A DNA stretch of 64,000 nt from Gordonia sp. SL306. Lineage in GTDB: Bacteria > Actinomycetota > Actinomycetes > Mycobacteriales > Mycobacteriaceae. The stretch is from positions 186,001-250,000 of the forward strand of contig NZ_CP113063.1 of the NCBI RefSeq assembly GCF_026625785.1, read 5' to 3'. Of the stretch, positions 26,108-34,351 are shown piece by piece. The position numbers and the translations under genes are program-made. The notes beneath the pieces are model-generated. The model had not been told where the DNA came from. It worked only from the letters and a program-made list of their open reading frames with translations, and ran no database searches. Position 1 is the first letter of the stretch; every line of letters starts with the position of its first letter.

Positions 26108-27184
26108 TCAGTACCGGCGAGCCGCGCTGAACGGTCCCGCCTCGTCGATCGGCACGACCTTCACGGGAACACCGAACGTGGATGCGTGGATCACGTATCC
26201 GTCGCCGACATACATGCCGACATGGTGGGCGTCCGAGTAATAGATGATCAGATCGCCGGGGCGCAGGTCATTACGATCGACCGCCTGTCCGGAACTGTTC
26301 TGCGCCTCGCTGGAACGCGGCAGCGTCTTGCCCGCCTGCTCGTAGGCCCACACCATGAGGCCCGAGCAGTCGAACGAATCGGGTCCGGTGGCCCCCCACA
26401 CGTACGGATCACCGATCCGGCTCAGCGCGGCCTGCACCGCGACGAGCGCGGCAGACGTGCCCCTCGGCACGAACCGCGGATCGAAATCGAACTTCGGGCC
26501 ACGCAGGGCCGCCAGCTGCTTGCCGGTCATGGATTCGTACACCGCACGGATCTGCACGGCCTGCAGCTGCAGATTCGCCTGCTTCGCCTGCAGCTCACCA
26601 CGTGTCTTCTCGGCCGAGGCCACGGCAGCGGTCGCCTCGGTCGCGGTCTTGTCCGCGGAGGCCTTCGCCGCCAACGTGTTCCGGCGAGCGTCCTTGAGGC
26701 CCTTGAGGTCGGTGGCCGCCTGACGCGAGATCAATTCCAGACCCGACATCTGGTCGAGCAACGACTGGGGTGAATCGCTGACCAGCACGGCGTACAGACG
26801 ATTGACCCGGGCGCCCTTGTAACTCGCACGGACGATCGAGTCGACACGACCCTGATAGCTCTCGAGACGCTTCTGCGTAACGACGAGCGTGCGGTCGGCG
26901 TCGGTCGACGCCTTCTTCGAGTCGGCCACGATGCGTCGCTGCTTGTCGTACTCGATCTGCGCGTTGTGCATCGCCTCCGCCGACTTCTCGGCGTCGTCGC
27001 TGAGCTTTTTGTATTGGGTGAGCAGCTGATTCGGCGACCGGACCGGCGCTGCCGAGGCGTCACCGGCACCAACCGTCGCAGCGAATTGGCCGGAGGACAC
27101 CACGAGCGCCATCACCGCGGCGACGAGTATCACTGGCACAGCCCGCGCCCGTGCGGTCCACCATCCGGAAACCACGGTTGTCAC
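26108..27184 (-). CDS. NlpC/P60 peptidoglycan endopeptidase with coiled-coil domain (Rv2190c-like)
   Basis: NlpC/P60 enzymes cut peptide bonds in peptidoglycan stems. The 358-residue precursor has a signal peptide (about 15-47) and a long coiled-coil region (about 50-220) typical of RipA-type regulation. The C-terminal catalytic domain has Cys273 (FDCSG), His321 (HHVGMYVG) and His333 (VIHAS). It matches Rv2190c, a cell-wall hydrolase needed for normal growth and virulence in M. tuberculosis. The downstream lipoprotein gene starts close to the stop, and a GTG even overlaps it. The GTG start is the first in frame; upstream is a hairpin between this and the second hydrolase gene. Confidence 0.93.
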   Translation of the reverse strand: MTTVVSGWWTARARAVPVILVAAVMALVVSSGQFAATVGAGDASAAPVRSPNQLLTQYKKLSDDAEKSAEAMHNAQIEYDKQRRIVADSKKASTDADRTLVVTQKRLESYQGRVDSIVRASYKGARVNRLYAVLVSDSPQSLLDQMSGLELISRQAATDLKGLKDARRNTLAAKASADKTATEATAAVASAEKTRGELQAKQANLQLQAVQIRAVYESMTGKQLAALRGPKFDFDPRFVPRGTSAALVAVQAALSRIGDPYVWGATGPDSFDCSGLMVWAYEQAGKTLPRSSEAQNSSGQAVDRNDLRPGDLIIYYSDAHHVGMYVGDGYVIHASTFGVPVKVVPIDEAGPFSAARRY

Positions 27185-27263
27185 TTCTCCTCCGCCACTG
27201 TCCCCCCGATCACGTGCCCTGACGGCGATCCGGATGGACCGTTCCTGTCAGGCCAGGTGATTT

Positions 27264-27302
27264 GTTTGGGCGGATCACGCATTCCACGTGATCCGCCCAA
27301 AC
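27264..27302 (-). terminator. 16-bp perfect hairpin between two NlpC/P60 genes
   Basis: Positions 27264-27279 pair perfectly with 27287-27302 around a 7-base loop. Read leftward it lies about 30 bases past the stop of the riboswitch-controlled hydrolase gene. No T-run follows, so it may be an actinobacterial-type terminator or an mRNA-stabilising or processing structure. Confidence 0.65.
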
Positions 27303-27331
27303 GAGTTCACATCCTCATCGGTGACCGACGC

Positions 27332-28051
27332 TCAGTAGCGCCGGATGCCGGTCACCGACCAGTTGGAGACCTTGTCCTTCTTGACCGGCACTCCGGCGGT
27401 CGACGCATGGACGAAGGTTCCGTTGCCGATGTACATGCCTGCGTGGCCGCCGCCGTCGAAGATCAGCACGTCGCCGGGCTTGGCGGCTGCGATCGACGCC
27501 ACCGGCGTGCCGCCACCGAGCTGCCCATAGCTGTCGCGCGGGATGGTCTTGCCTGCCTGCTTGTACGAGTAGTAGACGAGACCCGAGCAGTCGAAGGCGT
27601 TCGGACCGGCCGAACCGTAGACGTACGGCGCACCGATCTTGCTCTCCGCGACCCGCACGGCCTTCTGGGCCGCCGTCGGCTTCGCACCCAGGAAGCCGCC
27701 GTCGTCACCCTTGGGCTTGAACTGCTGCGGGATCTGGTTGTCGTTCAGACCGGGCACGGTGAAGGTACCCAGATTCGGAACGGAGACACTCGCACCGGGC
27801 GACTGGGCTGCGGGAGTGACCGGAGCTGCCTTGGGGGCAGGCGCCGCCTTGTGCTCCTGGAATTGCTGGGGGACCTGCTTGGTATCGACCCCAGGAAGTT
27901 CGAATGTGCCGACATTGGGCACGTGTATCGGCGCTGCGAGCGCCGGTCCCGCGACAGCGGCGAGCGAGCCGACGGTGATCGACCCTGCAACCACCGCGCG
28001 CTTGGCTACCTTGGTGCCGCGGTTGGGCTGTTCCAAACGATGTTTCGCCAC
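27332..28051 (-). CDS. Secreted NlpC/P60 hydrolase under riboswitch control
   Basis: The 239-residue precursor has a signal peptide ending near PALAA (residue 40). Two copies of a VPNxGTFxxPG...PQQF repeat follow (about 44-64 and 91-111), separated by a Pro/Ala linker. The NlpC/P60 domain has Cys155 (FDCSG), His203 (GHAGMYIG) and His215 (FVHAS). The repeat pair may be a wall-binding module; I do not recognise it. The GTG start has a GGAGAG ribosome site 8 bases upstream and lies 29 bases after the ydaO riboswitch; longer readings run into the riboswitch and are not real. Expression should respond to c-di-AMP. Confidence 0.92.
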   Translation of the reverse strand: MAKHRLEQPNRGTKVAKRAVVAGSITVGSLAAVAGPALAAPIHVPNVGTFELPGVDTKQVPQQFQEHKAAPAPKAAPVTPAAQSPGASVSVPNLGTFTVPGLNDNQIPQQFKPKGDDGGFLGAKPTAAQKAVRVAESKIGAPYVYGSAGPNAFDCSGLVYYSYKQAGKTIPRDSYGQLGGGTPVASIAAAKPGDVLIFDGGGHAGMYIGNGTFVHASTAGVPVKKDKVSNWSVTGIRRY

Positions 28052-28079
28052 GAAGCGATCTCTCCTTGCTCTCCCTTCG

Positions 28080-28238
28080 ACCGCCGACCGAGTTAGCTGT
28101 CGGGTTCGGGCCGGAAGAATGGCCCTACACACGTGTCGCGACGACGTCGAAAACGTCGCCGGGCATGCGCGATTCACCCCGATTCGGATCACTCCGAAAA
28201 CTGATGGTTCCCCGGTTCGCCTGTGGCGATTGAGCGGT
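28080..28238 (-). promoter_or_regulatory. Cyclic di-AMP riboswitch (ydaO/yuaA class)
   Basis: Read on the minus strand, the region begins with an ACCGC arm (28234-28238). It then has GAACCGGGGAACC, a GGGGTGAATC core (28170-28179), GTAGGGCC and the 3' signature ACCCGACAGCTAACTC (28090-28105). It closes with GCGGT (28080-28084), which pairs with the first arm. These are the conserved blocks of the ydaO RNA, which binds two c-di-AMP molecules and usually turns expression off. In actinobacteria this class typically precedes cell-wall hydrolase genes, exactly as here. The expression platform is not obvious; only 28 bases separate it from the GTG, so ribosome-site masking is plausible. Confidence 0.93.
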
Positions 28239-28291
28239 GACCGATCCAGACCACTCCTGTTGGAGCGGGACGCTCTGCAAAGGTCTCGGAA

Positions 28292-28297
28292 AGGTTA
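28292..28297 (-). promoter_or_regulatory. Candidate promoter of the riboswitch-hydrolase transcript
   Basis: TAACCT on the minus strand lies about 50 bases upstream of the riboswitch P1 stem. It is part of GGAAAGGTTACGA (plus strand), which recurs inverted at 28514-28526 inside the upstream small gene. Confidence 0.4.
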
Positions 28298-28354
28298 CGA
28301 AATCCGATGCGGGTCTGTCCACCGACCCTTTCGGGCCTGAATTGGCGCGTGCGC

Positions 28355-28639
28355 TCAACCAGCGCGCAGAATACGGAGTTGCCGACCGGAAACCACGCCG
28401 CCATCTGCGGTTTTCCCATTTCTTGCAGATACTGCAGCGGCACTGGAGACCATTGCAGCGGCCTCGAAAACACCGATCGCGGCGTCGATGTCGGCGTCTC
28501 CCGGCACCCCCGATCTCGTAACCTTTCCTCCACCTTCGGCAGTGGGGTTTTCGCAGTTGGGGGCGTCGAACAGCACTTGCATCATGCAGCCGTCGCAGGC
28601 GACGGGACGACCCGGGCAGGACTGGCAGTCGATGTACAT
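28355..28639 (-). CDS. Small protein with two CxxC pairs
   Basis: The 94-residue protein begins MYIDCQSCPGRPVACDGC, giving CxxC-N6-CxxC (Cys5, 8, 15, 18), a compact metal-binding knuckle. A MQVLF strand and a polar, Ala-rich C-terminus with an ADIDAAIGVFEAA helix follow. Short proteins with this N-terminus are found in many actinobacteria, often near NlpC/P60 genes; no function is known to me. The ATG has AGATGGAGA 6-7 bases upstream, which supports this start over longer readings. It is transcribed toward the c-di-AMP riboswitch and hydrolase gene, 116 bases downstream. Confidence 0.8.
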   Translation of the reverse strand: MYIDCQSCPGRPVACDGCMMQVLFDAPNCENPTAEGGGKVTRSGVPGDADIDAAIGVFEAAAMVSSAAAVSARNGKTADGGVVSGRQLRILRAG

Positions 28640-28816
28640 GTGTGATCTCCATCTCAATCGCGTGCTCTGGGTATGTCGACGGGCCGAAATCGCCTGACTC
28701 GGCTCCGTGCGCCACACGTGATGGACACTAGGGACGGCCACCGACAGATCCGGCCCGATCACCGGTCGAACTCAATTTCCCCGCCTGTCACATCAGAATC
28801 TGTCGTAACGTCGAAC

Positions 28817-28822
28817 TAGTGT
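28817..28822 (+). promoter_or_regulatory. Leaderless -10 element of the DEDDh nuclease gene
   Basis: TAGTGT is followed by seven bases and the GTG start at 28830. The rest of the 190-bp gap from 28640 holds no other recognisable signal. Confidence 0.6.
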
Positions 28823-28829
28823 TCGGAGC

Positions 28830-30590
28830 GTGGTGCTCAGGGGGCAGACGGACGGCGGACAACTCACCTTCGCCGATCTGGACGACAACGACGACGACGG
28901 ATTCCGGCCCGATCGCTCACTGTTCGACACCACGCTCGTCGTCGTGGACCTCGAGACGACGGGAGGCAGTCCGACCGACGATGGGATCACCGAGATCGGC
29001 GCGGTGAAGATCCGCGGCGGTGAGGTCATCGGCGAGTTCGCGACGCTGGTGGATCCCGGGCTGCCCATCCCCCCGCAGATCGTCACGCTCACCGGCATCA
29101 CCGAGGCGATGGTCAGCGACGCGCCGATGATCGGTGCAGTGCTGCCCTCGTTCGTGGAGTTCGCCCGCGGCTCGATCCTGGTGGCCCACAACGCCCGATT
29201 CGACATGGGTTTCCTCCGACAGAACGCGGCGCGACTGGGGATCGACTGGCCGTTCACCGCCAGCCTGTGCACGGTGACCATGGCCCGTCGCATCCTGACA
29301 CGCGATGAGGCCCCCACCGTCCGGTTGTCCGCTCTCGCCGATCTCTTCGACGTCTCGACGCGGCCGACCCACCGTGCCCTCGACGATGCGCGCGCGACGG
29401 TCGAGGTGTTCCATCACCTCCTCGAACGGGTCGGCAATCAGGGCGTCGACACCTACCGCGAACTGACCGCCTATCTGCCGCGATCGAATCCCCGGTTGCG
29501 CGCCAAACGCACCCTGGCGCGGGACCTGCCGTCGCGGCCCGGTGTCTATCTCTTCCGCGGTCCGTCGGAGGAGGTGTTGTACGTGGGCACCGCCGTCGAC
29601 CTGCGGCGCCGGGTCATGTCGTACTTCACCGGCAGCGACCCCCGCCGACGCATCGGCGAGATGGTGAATCTGGCCACCCGGATCGACCACGTCGAGTGTG
29701 CGCACGCCCTCGAGGCCGGCGTGCGTGAGCTGCGGCTCCTGGCCGCGCATGCGCCCGCCTACAACCGGCGGTCGACCCAACCGCACCGCGGTTGGTGGAT
29801 CGTGCTGACCGGCGAACGATTCCCGCGGCTGAAGGTCTCGCGGACCCCGACCGAAGACGCCATCGGCCCGATCGGCAACCGCACGACCGCGGCGACGATC
29901 GCCGACATGATCAGCCGGTCATCCGGATTACGCAGCTGCACAACGCGATTGGGGTCCGCATCACACCACTGGTGCCGATCCGAGGCCGCGGGCGGGCCGC
30001 GCATCGGAGGGTGTCACGCGGCGTCGGAACGCCCGCTGACCCTCCCCGACTATCTCCCGCGGGCCTCCGCCGTGCGCGACCTGATGGCAGGCGATCGCGA
30101 CCACCTGCTGACCGACCTCACCGATCGACTGGTCCGACTCGCCGATGCGCAGATGTTCGAAAGTGCTGCCCGGCAACGAGACCGGGTGTCCGCGACGATC
30201 GACGCTTTGGCCCGCTGCCAACGACTCGCAGCGCTGTGCGCGATCAGCGAACTCGTCGTGGCCCGCCCCGATCCCGATCGGGGGTGGGAGATCGCCGTCA
30301 TCCGGCACGGTCGGCTGGCCAGTGCCGGGGTCGCCCGCCGGGGCATCGCCCCGATGGCCGTTGTCGAGACCTTGACCGCGTCCGCCGAGACCGTCGTCGC
30401 GACCGACGGGCCGTTGCTCGGAGCCCCACCCGAAGAGGCCGGGCTGCTCTATCGCTGGGTCACCGAACCCGGCGCCCGGATCGTCTCCACGACGGAGCCG
30501 TTCGCCCTGCCGGCGGCGAGCGCCGAGCGGTGGTTGCCGTGGTCGCAGACCGCCCATGCAGCGCGCGAGGCGCCCCGCCGCGCAGGCTGA
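28830..30590 (+). CDS. DEDDh 3'-5' exonuclease fused to a UvrC-type GIY-YIG domain
   Basis: The 586-residue protein joins a DnaQ/epsilon-like exonuclease (about 33-195) to a GIY-YIG domain (about 225-310) and a C-terminal region, the Rv2191 architecture. The exonuclease has DLET with Asp40 and Glu42, HNARFD near 125, and HRALDDA near 180. The second part has PGVYLFRG and LYVGTAVDLRRR. Cys residues in the middle of the C-terminal region (SCTTRL, HHWC, GGC) resemble the Cys-rich loop of related proteins. Helix-hairpin-helix and endonuclease V-like UvrC domains are not seen, so it is not a full UvrC. A role in DNA repair is inferred. The start is leaderless. Confidence 0.92.
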   Translation: MVLRGQTDGGQLTFADLDDNDDDGFRPDRSLFDTTLVVVDLETTGGSPTDDGITEIGAVKIRGGEVIGEFATLVDPGLPIPPQIVTLTGITEAMVSDAPMIGAVLPSFVEFARGSILVAHNARFDMGFLRQNAARLGIDWPFTASLCTVTMARRILTRDEAPTVRLSALADLFDVSTRPTHRALDDARATVEVFHHLLERVGNQGVDTYRELTAYLPRSNPRLRAKRTLARDLPSRPGVYLFRGPSEEVLYVGTAVDLRRRVMSYFTGSDPRRRIGEMVNLATRIDHVECAHALEAGVRELRLLAAHAPAYNRRSTQPHRGWWIVLTGERFPRLKVSRTPTEDAIGPIGNRTTAATIADMISRSSGLRSCTTRLGSASHHWCRSEAAGGPRIGGCHAASERPLTLPDYLPRASAVRDLMAGDRDHLLTDLTDRLVRLADAQMFESAARQRDRVSATIDALARCQRLAALCAISELVVARPDPDRGWEIAVIRHGRLASAGVARRGIAPMAVVETLTASAETVVATDGPLLGAPPEEAGLLYRWVTEPGARIVSTTEPFALPAASAERWLPWSQTAHAAREAPRRAG

Positions 30591-30672
30591 CGGCCCCTAG
30601 CCGCGCACCCCGCACACGCACACCCCGCCGATCGGCAGGGTGATGTGCACGGTCGGCGAGGTCCCGGAGCAC

Positions 30673-30678
30673 TACTGT
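30673..30678 (+). promoter_or_regulatory. Leaderless -10 element of the RAM-domain gene
   Basis: TACTGT is followed by seven bases and the ATG at 30686. This argues for that ATG over the GTG at 30677, which lies inside the promoter. Confidence 0.6.
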
Positions 30679-30685
30679 GACACCC

Positions 30686-30964
30686 ATGATCACCGCCATC
30701 GTCCTGATTCACGCCGACGTCCATCAGATCCCGGAGACCGCGCAGGCCGTGGCCGACATCCCGGGCGTCTCGGAGGTCTACTCATGCGCCGGTGACGTCG
30801 ATCTGATCGCGAAGATCAAGGTGCGCGACCACGAGCAGATCGCCGACGTCGTGACCGGGAAGATCAATCGGCTGCCGGGGGTCACCCACAGTGCGACCCA
30901 CATCGCATTCCGCAGCTATTCCAGTTCCGATGTCGAGGGCGGCTTCTCCATCGGCGAGGAATGA
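30686..30964 (+). CDS. Stand-alone Lrp/AsnC ligand-binding (RAM) domain protein
   Basis: The 92-residue protein is an AsnC_trans_reg (RAM) domain without the helix-turn-helix of Lrp-type regulators. The ferredoxin-like fold is evident in ITAIVLIHADVHQIPETAQ, GVSEVYSCAGDVDLIAKIKV (the GD turn that binds amino acids) and the final TATHIAF-like strand (SATHIAFRSY). Such stand-alone domains oligomerise and bind small effectors, possibly modulating full-length regulators. Its stop and the trpD stop are one base apart on opposite strands, so the two genes converge tightly. Confidence 0.92.
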   Translation: MITAIVLIHADVHQIPETAQAVADIPGVSEVYSCAGDVDLIAKIKVRDHEQIADVVTGKINRLPGVTHSATHIAFRSYSSSDVEGGFSIGEE

Positions 30965-30965
30965 C

Positions 30966-32054
30966 CTAGCCCGCGGCGGCGGCCAACTCCACGGTGAGGC
31001 GACCCCAGCGGTCGAGCAACCGGGTCGCGTCTCCGCTGTCGAGCACCGCGGCGGCCCGCTCGGTGGCGGCACCCATGGCATCGGTCAGTTCGGCCGTGGT
31101 CATCGCCGACTCCTGCTCGAAGGCGACGATCGCGCCCGCCGCGTTCAGGAGCACCGCATCGCGCACCGGCCCGCGCTCCCCGGCGAAGAGCCCGCGGGCG
31201 ATCATCGCGTTGGCGGTCGCGTCGCCCCCCTGCAGCGCAGAGAGTTTCACCCGTCCGACGCCGAGGTCGGCCGGGTCGAGCGTGAGCCGATGTACCGCAC
31301 CGTCGACCACCTGCCACACAGTCGAGGTCGTCGTGGTGGTCAGTTCGTCGAGCCCGTCGTCGCCGCGGACGACGAGCACCGAACTCCCCCGATCGGCGAA
31401 GGCCTGCGCGAGGACCGGGGCGAGATCGACGAAGGCACACCCGATCAGACCGCTTCGCGGCCGTGCCGGGTTGGTGAGCGGTCCGAGCACGTTGAAGACC
31501 GTCGGGATGCCGATCTGGCTACGCGGCGGGCCGGTGAACCGGAATGCGGGATGAAAGACCGGGGCGAAGCAGAACCCGATGCCGAGTTCGTCGACGCATC
31601 GCGCGACGTCGGCGGCGCCGAGCGAGATGTTGATGCCGAGCGCCTCGAGGACGTCGGCACCGCCGCTCTTCGACGATGCCGCCCGGTTCCCGTGCTTCAC
31701 CACCGGAATCCCGGCGGCGGCGATGACGATCGACGTCATGGTGGAGATGTTGACGGTGTGCGAGCGGTCGCCCCCGGTGCCGACGACGTCGACCGCGGGA
31801 CGCGGAATGTCGACGAGAGTGGCGTGATCGAGCATGGCGGCCGCCAGACCGCGCAGTTCGGCCGGGGCCGCGCCCTTCATCTTCACGCCCACACCGAAGG
31901 CGGCGATCTGCGCTCCGGTCGCCGCGTCGCTCATGATCTCGTTCATCGCCCAGGCGGCCTCGTCGACGGTCAGGTCGATGCCATCGGTGACGCGACCCAG
32001 GATCTGCGGCCAGGTGAGGGACGTCGGCGCGGTGCGGGAAGGCTCTGTGCTCAC
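30966..32054 (-). CDS. trpD: Anthranilate phosphoribosyltransferase
   Basis: TrpD transfers phosphoribose from PRPP to anthranilate in tryptophan synthesis. The 362-residue protein has the PRPP-binding [14 protein letters not shown] starting at 92, [12 protein letters not shown] near 118, and [13 protein letters not shown] near 180. The GTG at 32054 follows TACCCT by seven bases, so the mRNA is probably leaderless and the gene is not governed by a leader-peptide attenuator of its own. Frames extending further upstream are opposite-strand artefacts of the hypothetical gene. It stands apart from other trp genes, as Rv2192c does. Confidence 0.95.
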   Translation of the reverse strand: MSTEPSRTAPTSLTWPQILGRVTDGIDLTVDEAAWAMNEIMSDAATGAQIAAFGVGVKMKGAAPAELRGLAAAMLDHATLVDIPRPAVDVVGTGGDRSHTVNISTMTSIVIAAAGIPVVKHGNRAASSKSGGADVLEALGINISLGAADVARCVDELGIGFCFAPVFHPAFRFTGPPRSQIGIPTVFNVLGPLTNPARPRSGLIGCAFVDLAPVLAQAFADRGSSVLVVRGDDGLDELTTTTTSTVWQVVDGAVHRLTLDPADLGVGRVKLSALQGGDATANAMIARGLFAGERGPVRDAVLLNAAGAIVAFEQESAMTTAELTDAMGAATERAAAVLDSGDATRLLDRWGRLTVELAAAAG

Positions 32055-32061
32055 GGTGCAA

Positions 32062-32067
32062 AGGGTA
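32062..32067 (-). promoter_or_regulatory. Leaderless -10 element of trpD
   Basis: TACCCT on the minus strand lies seven bases from the trpD GTG. It sits in the 25-bp gap after the hypothetical gene. Confidence 0.6.
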
Positions 32068-32079
32068 GTGCGCGGCCGC

Positions 32080-32592
32080 TCATCGGCGCGCCTCCGGTCG
32101 TTGGAGTACCTGCCATCGGAGCACCGAGCCGCCGTGCCGGGCACCGAGGCCTGCCATCCGCGACCGTTCCTGGGACAGATGCATCGCGTCGAGCGTCTGC
32201 CGGCGCCCGAGCACCACGACGACGGTGTCGTCTGCGCCACCGGCGACCGTCCGCCCCAGACCGTCGTCGAGCCATTCGTACCCGTCGAGTGCGGCCGTCG
32301 CGACGGCGTCGTCCACTCGCGACGCCGGTACCCGCAGAACGTGCCGCAACACCACGTCGTCACCCGGCCGCCACGCGGACTCGTCGAGCACTGCCGAGCT
32401 CGCCGCGGTCTCGTCGTCGGACTCGGCCACGACGATCAGATCGGCGTCGTCGACACCCAGCGGCACACCACCGGAACCGCGTCCCGACAACCGCTGTCGC
32501 ATCCGTTCCCACCGACCCGCATCCACCGGGTGTCCGTTCAGGTCCCAGCGGGCCGAAACCGATGGCCGAGAGGTGTTCCGATCGCCGTCCAC
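32080..32592 (-). CDS. Hypothetical protein, weak resemblance to RraB fold
   Basis: The 170-residue protein is acidic and has no signal peptide or membrane segment. The first half contains [17 protein letters not shown] and [14 protein letters not shown]. The last 60 residues ([19 protein letters not shown], then [13 protein letters not shown]) faintly recall the C-terminus of RraB-type RNase E regulators, which end in an alanine/glycine-rich helix before a tryptophan strand. I would not assign that function. It is read toward trpD and is divergent from ctaE. The GTG start is the first in frame and has no clear ribosome site. Confidence 0.65.
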   Translation of the reverse strand: MDGDRNTSRPSVSARWDLNGHPVDAGRWERMRQRLSGRGSGGVPLGVDDADLIVVAESDDETAASSAVLDESAWRPGDDVVLRHVLRVPASRVDDAVATAALDGYEWLDDGLGRTVAGGADDTVVVVLGRRQTLDAMHLSQERSRMAGLGARHGGSVLRWQVLQRPEARR

Positions 32593-32680
32593 GCACCCAG
32601 CAAACCACGTCTCAGGACACGCCGACGAGGGCCTTCACGGTGCCCCCACCAGGGTCGGGAGAAATAGTTCCGCCAATTTG

Positions 32681-32720
32681 GTGACCCAAGTGGTCACGGC
32701 TTACTACGAACCGTCATACT
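32681..32720 (+). promoter_or_regulatory. ctaE promoter with overlapping palindromic operator
   Basis: GTGACC (32681-32686), five bases, then GGTCAC (32692-32697) form a perfect 6+6 inverted repeat. The right arm occupies the -35 position, 17 bases before CATACT (32715-32720), a near-consensus -10. CATACT is followed by seven bases and the ctaE GTG. A dimeric regulator bound here would block RNA polymerase. The regulator is unknown. Confidence 0.6.
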
Positions 32721-32727
32721 TCCTTTT

Positions 32728-33339
32728 GTGACTAGCGCTGTAGGTACCTCAGGAACAGCCATCACCTCGCGCGTGCACTCGCTGAACCGGCCCAACATGG
32801 TCAGCGTCGGCACCATCGTGTGGCTGTCCAGTGAGCTCATGTTCTTCGCTGGGCTTTTTGCGATGTACTTCGTCGCGCGCGCCAACTCGTCGATCGGTTG
32901 GCCGCCCGAACCCACGGAGTTGAACCTCACACTCGCGATCCCGGTGACGACCGTCCTGATCCTGTCGTCGGTGACCTGCCAGATGGGTGTGTTCGCCGCC
33001 GAACGAGGTGACGTCTTCGGGCTGCGTCGGTGGTACATCCTGACGTTCCTGATGGGCGCCTTCTTCGTCTGCGGCCAGGGGTACGAGTACTACCACCTGG
33101 TCCACGAGGGCACCACGATCTCGTCGAGCTCATACGGCTCGGTCTTCTACATGGCGACCGGATTCCACGGTCTGCACGTCATCGGCGGCCTCGTCGCCTT
33201 CATCTTCCTGCTGATCCGCACCAAGCTGTCGAAGTTCACGCCGGCCCAGGCCACCGCGGCCATCGTCGTGTCCTACTACTGGCACTTCGTCGACATCGTC
33301 TGGATCGGTCTCTTCGTCACCATCTACTTCATCAGGTAG
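32728..33339 (+). CDS. ctaE: Cytochrome c oxidase subunit III
   Basis: CtaE is an integral subunit of the aa3-type terminal oxidase. The 203-residue protein has the five-helix short form of actinobacterial subunit III. Recognisable segments include [17 protein letters not shown], the [13 protein letters not shown] loop, [10 protein letters not shown] and [14 protein letters not shown], all conserved. It heads the cluster ctaE-qcrC-qcrA-qcrB whose products form one bcc-aa3 supercomplex. qcrC begins 58 bases later. The GTG start fits a leaderless or very short leader. Confidence 0.97.
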   Translation: MTSAVGTSGTAITSRVHSLNRPNMVSVGTIVWLSSELMFFAGLFAMYFVARANSSIGWPPEPTELNLTLAIPVTTVLILSSVTCQMGVFAAERGDVFGLRRWYILTFLMGAFFVCGQGYEYYHLVHEGTTISSSSYGSVFYMATGFHGLHVIGGLVAFIFLLIRTKLSKFTPAQATAAIVVSYYWHFVDIVWIGLFVTIYFIR

Positions 33340-33397
33340 CCGCCCCCGGGCAGCCCCTGCAACAGCAACAGTCCGTCCGCTTAGTAGAGAGTCACAG

Positions 33398-34351
33398 ATG
33401 AGTTCATCTCCACCGCGACCGTCGGATAGCGACGACGTGGACGCCGGCCACAGCACCGACACGGCAGGCGTCGCGTCGGCCGGACGCCCGGCGTCCGCAG
33501 CCACCTCGGCGCGTAAGGCGAAGTCACGACGCAAACTGCGCCGTCGGGCCAGCGGCGCCCTCCTGCTCCTCGTCGGTCTGGTGGCCGCCGGGGTTCTCGC
33601 ATCGGTACTGACCCCCAAGCCTCAGGTTGCGGTCGCCGACGAGTCGAATGCGGCACTGATCAGCGACGGCAAGAAGCTCTACGAGACGTCCTGCATCACC
33701 TGCCACGGGGCAAACCTGCAGGGTGTCCAGGACCGCGGCCCGGCACTGCTCGGCGTCGGCGACGCCGCCGTTTACTTCCAGGTGTCCACCGGCCGCATGC
33801 CCGCCGCACGTGGCGAGGCCCAGGCGATCCGCAAGCCACCGAAGTTCACCAAGGCGCAGATCGACCAGCTCGGCGCATACGTCCAGTCGGAGGGTGGCGG
33901 ACCGCAGGTCATCTACGAGCGCAACCCCGACGGCTCGGTGAAGATGAAGGACGGGCTGCCCGTCCTCGCCCAGGAGTCATTGCGCGGCAAGAACCTCGGT
34001 CGCGGCAGTGAGCTCTTCCGGCTGAACTGCGCCTCATGCCACAACTTCACCGGTCGCGGCGGCGCACTGTCGTCGGGCAAGTTCGCCCCGACGCTCGACG
34101 GGGTGGAAGAACAACAGATCTACACGGCCATGCTCACCGGACCGCAGAACATGCCCAAGTTCTCCAACCGCCAGCTCTCGGTGGAGGAGAAGAAGGACAT
34201 CATCGGCTTCGTCAAGTACGTCACCGAGTCCAAGCCGCAGGGCGGCCTCGGGATCGGCGGCTTCGGCCCGGTCAGCGAGGGCATGGTGATGTGGGTTGTC
34301 GGAGTTGTGGCGATCGTTGCCGCCGCAATGTGGATGGGATCACGAACATGA
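33398..34351 (+). CDS. qcrC: Cytochrome bc1 complex diheme cytochrome c subunit
   Basis: QcrC carries two c-type hemes and passes electrons directly to the aa3 oxidase without a soluble cytochrome c. The 317-residue protein has an acidic N-terminus, a hydrophobic segment (about 53-72) and two CxxCH sites: CITCH (about 94) and CASCH (about 211). Met ligands are probably in GRMPA and NMPKFS. A C-terminal anchor helix sits near 290-312. The ATG has an AGAGAG-type ribosome site. Its stop overlaps the qcrA start (ATGA). Confidence 0.96.
   Translation: MSSSPPRPSDSDDVDAGHSTDTAGVASAGRPASAATSARKAKSRRKLRRRASGALLLLVGLVAAGVLASVLTPKPQVAVADESNAALISDGKKLYETSCITCHGANLQGVQDRGPALLGVGDAAVYFQVSTGRMPAARGEAQAIRKPPKFTKAQIDQLGAYVQSEGGGPQVIYERNPDGSVKMKDGLPVLAQESLRGKNLGRGSELFRLNCASCHNFTGRGGALSSGKFAPTLDGVEEQQIYTAMLTGPQNMPKFSNRQLSVEEKKDIIGFVKYVTESKPQGGLGIGGFGPVSEGMVMWVVGVVAIVAAAMWMGSRT

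Noticed and set aside
24971..26773. 600-codon plus-strand open frame opposite the lipoprotein and NlpC genes
   Set aside because: The minus strand carries signal peptides, HExxH and NlpC catalytic residues; the plus frame is Arg/Gly-rich noise.
28052..28192. N-terminal extension of the NlpC/P60 gene into the upstream region
   Set aside because: These codons coincide with the ydaO riboswitch; the GTG at 28051 has a proper ribosome site and signal peptide.
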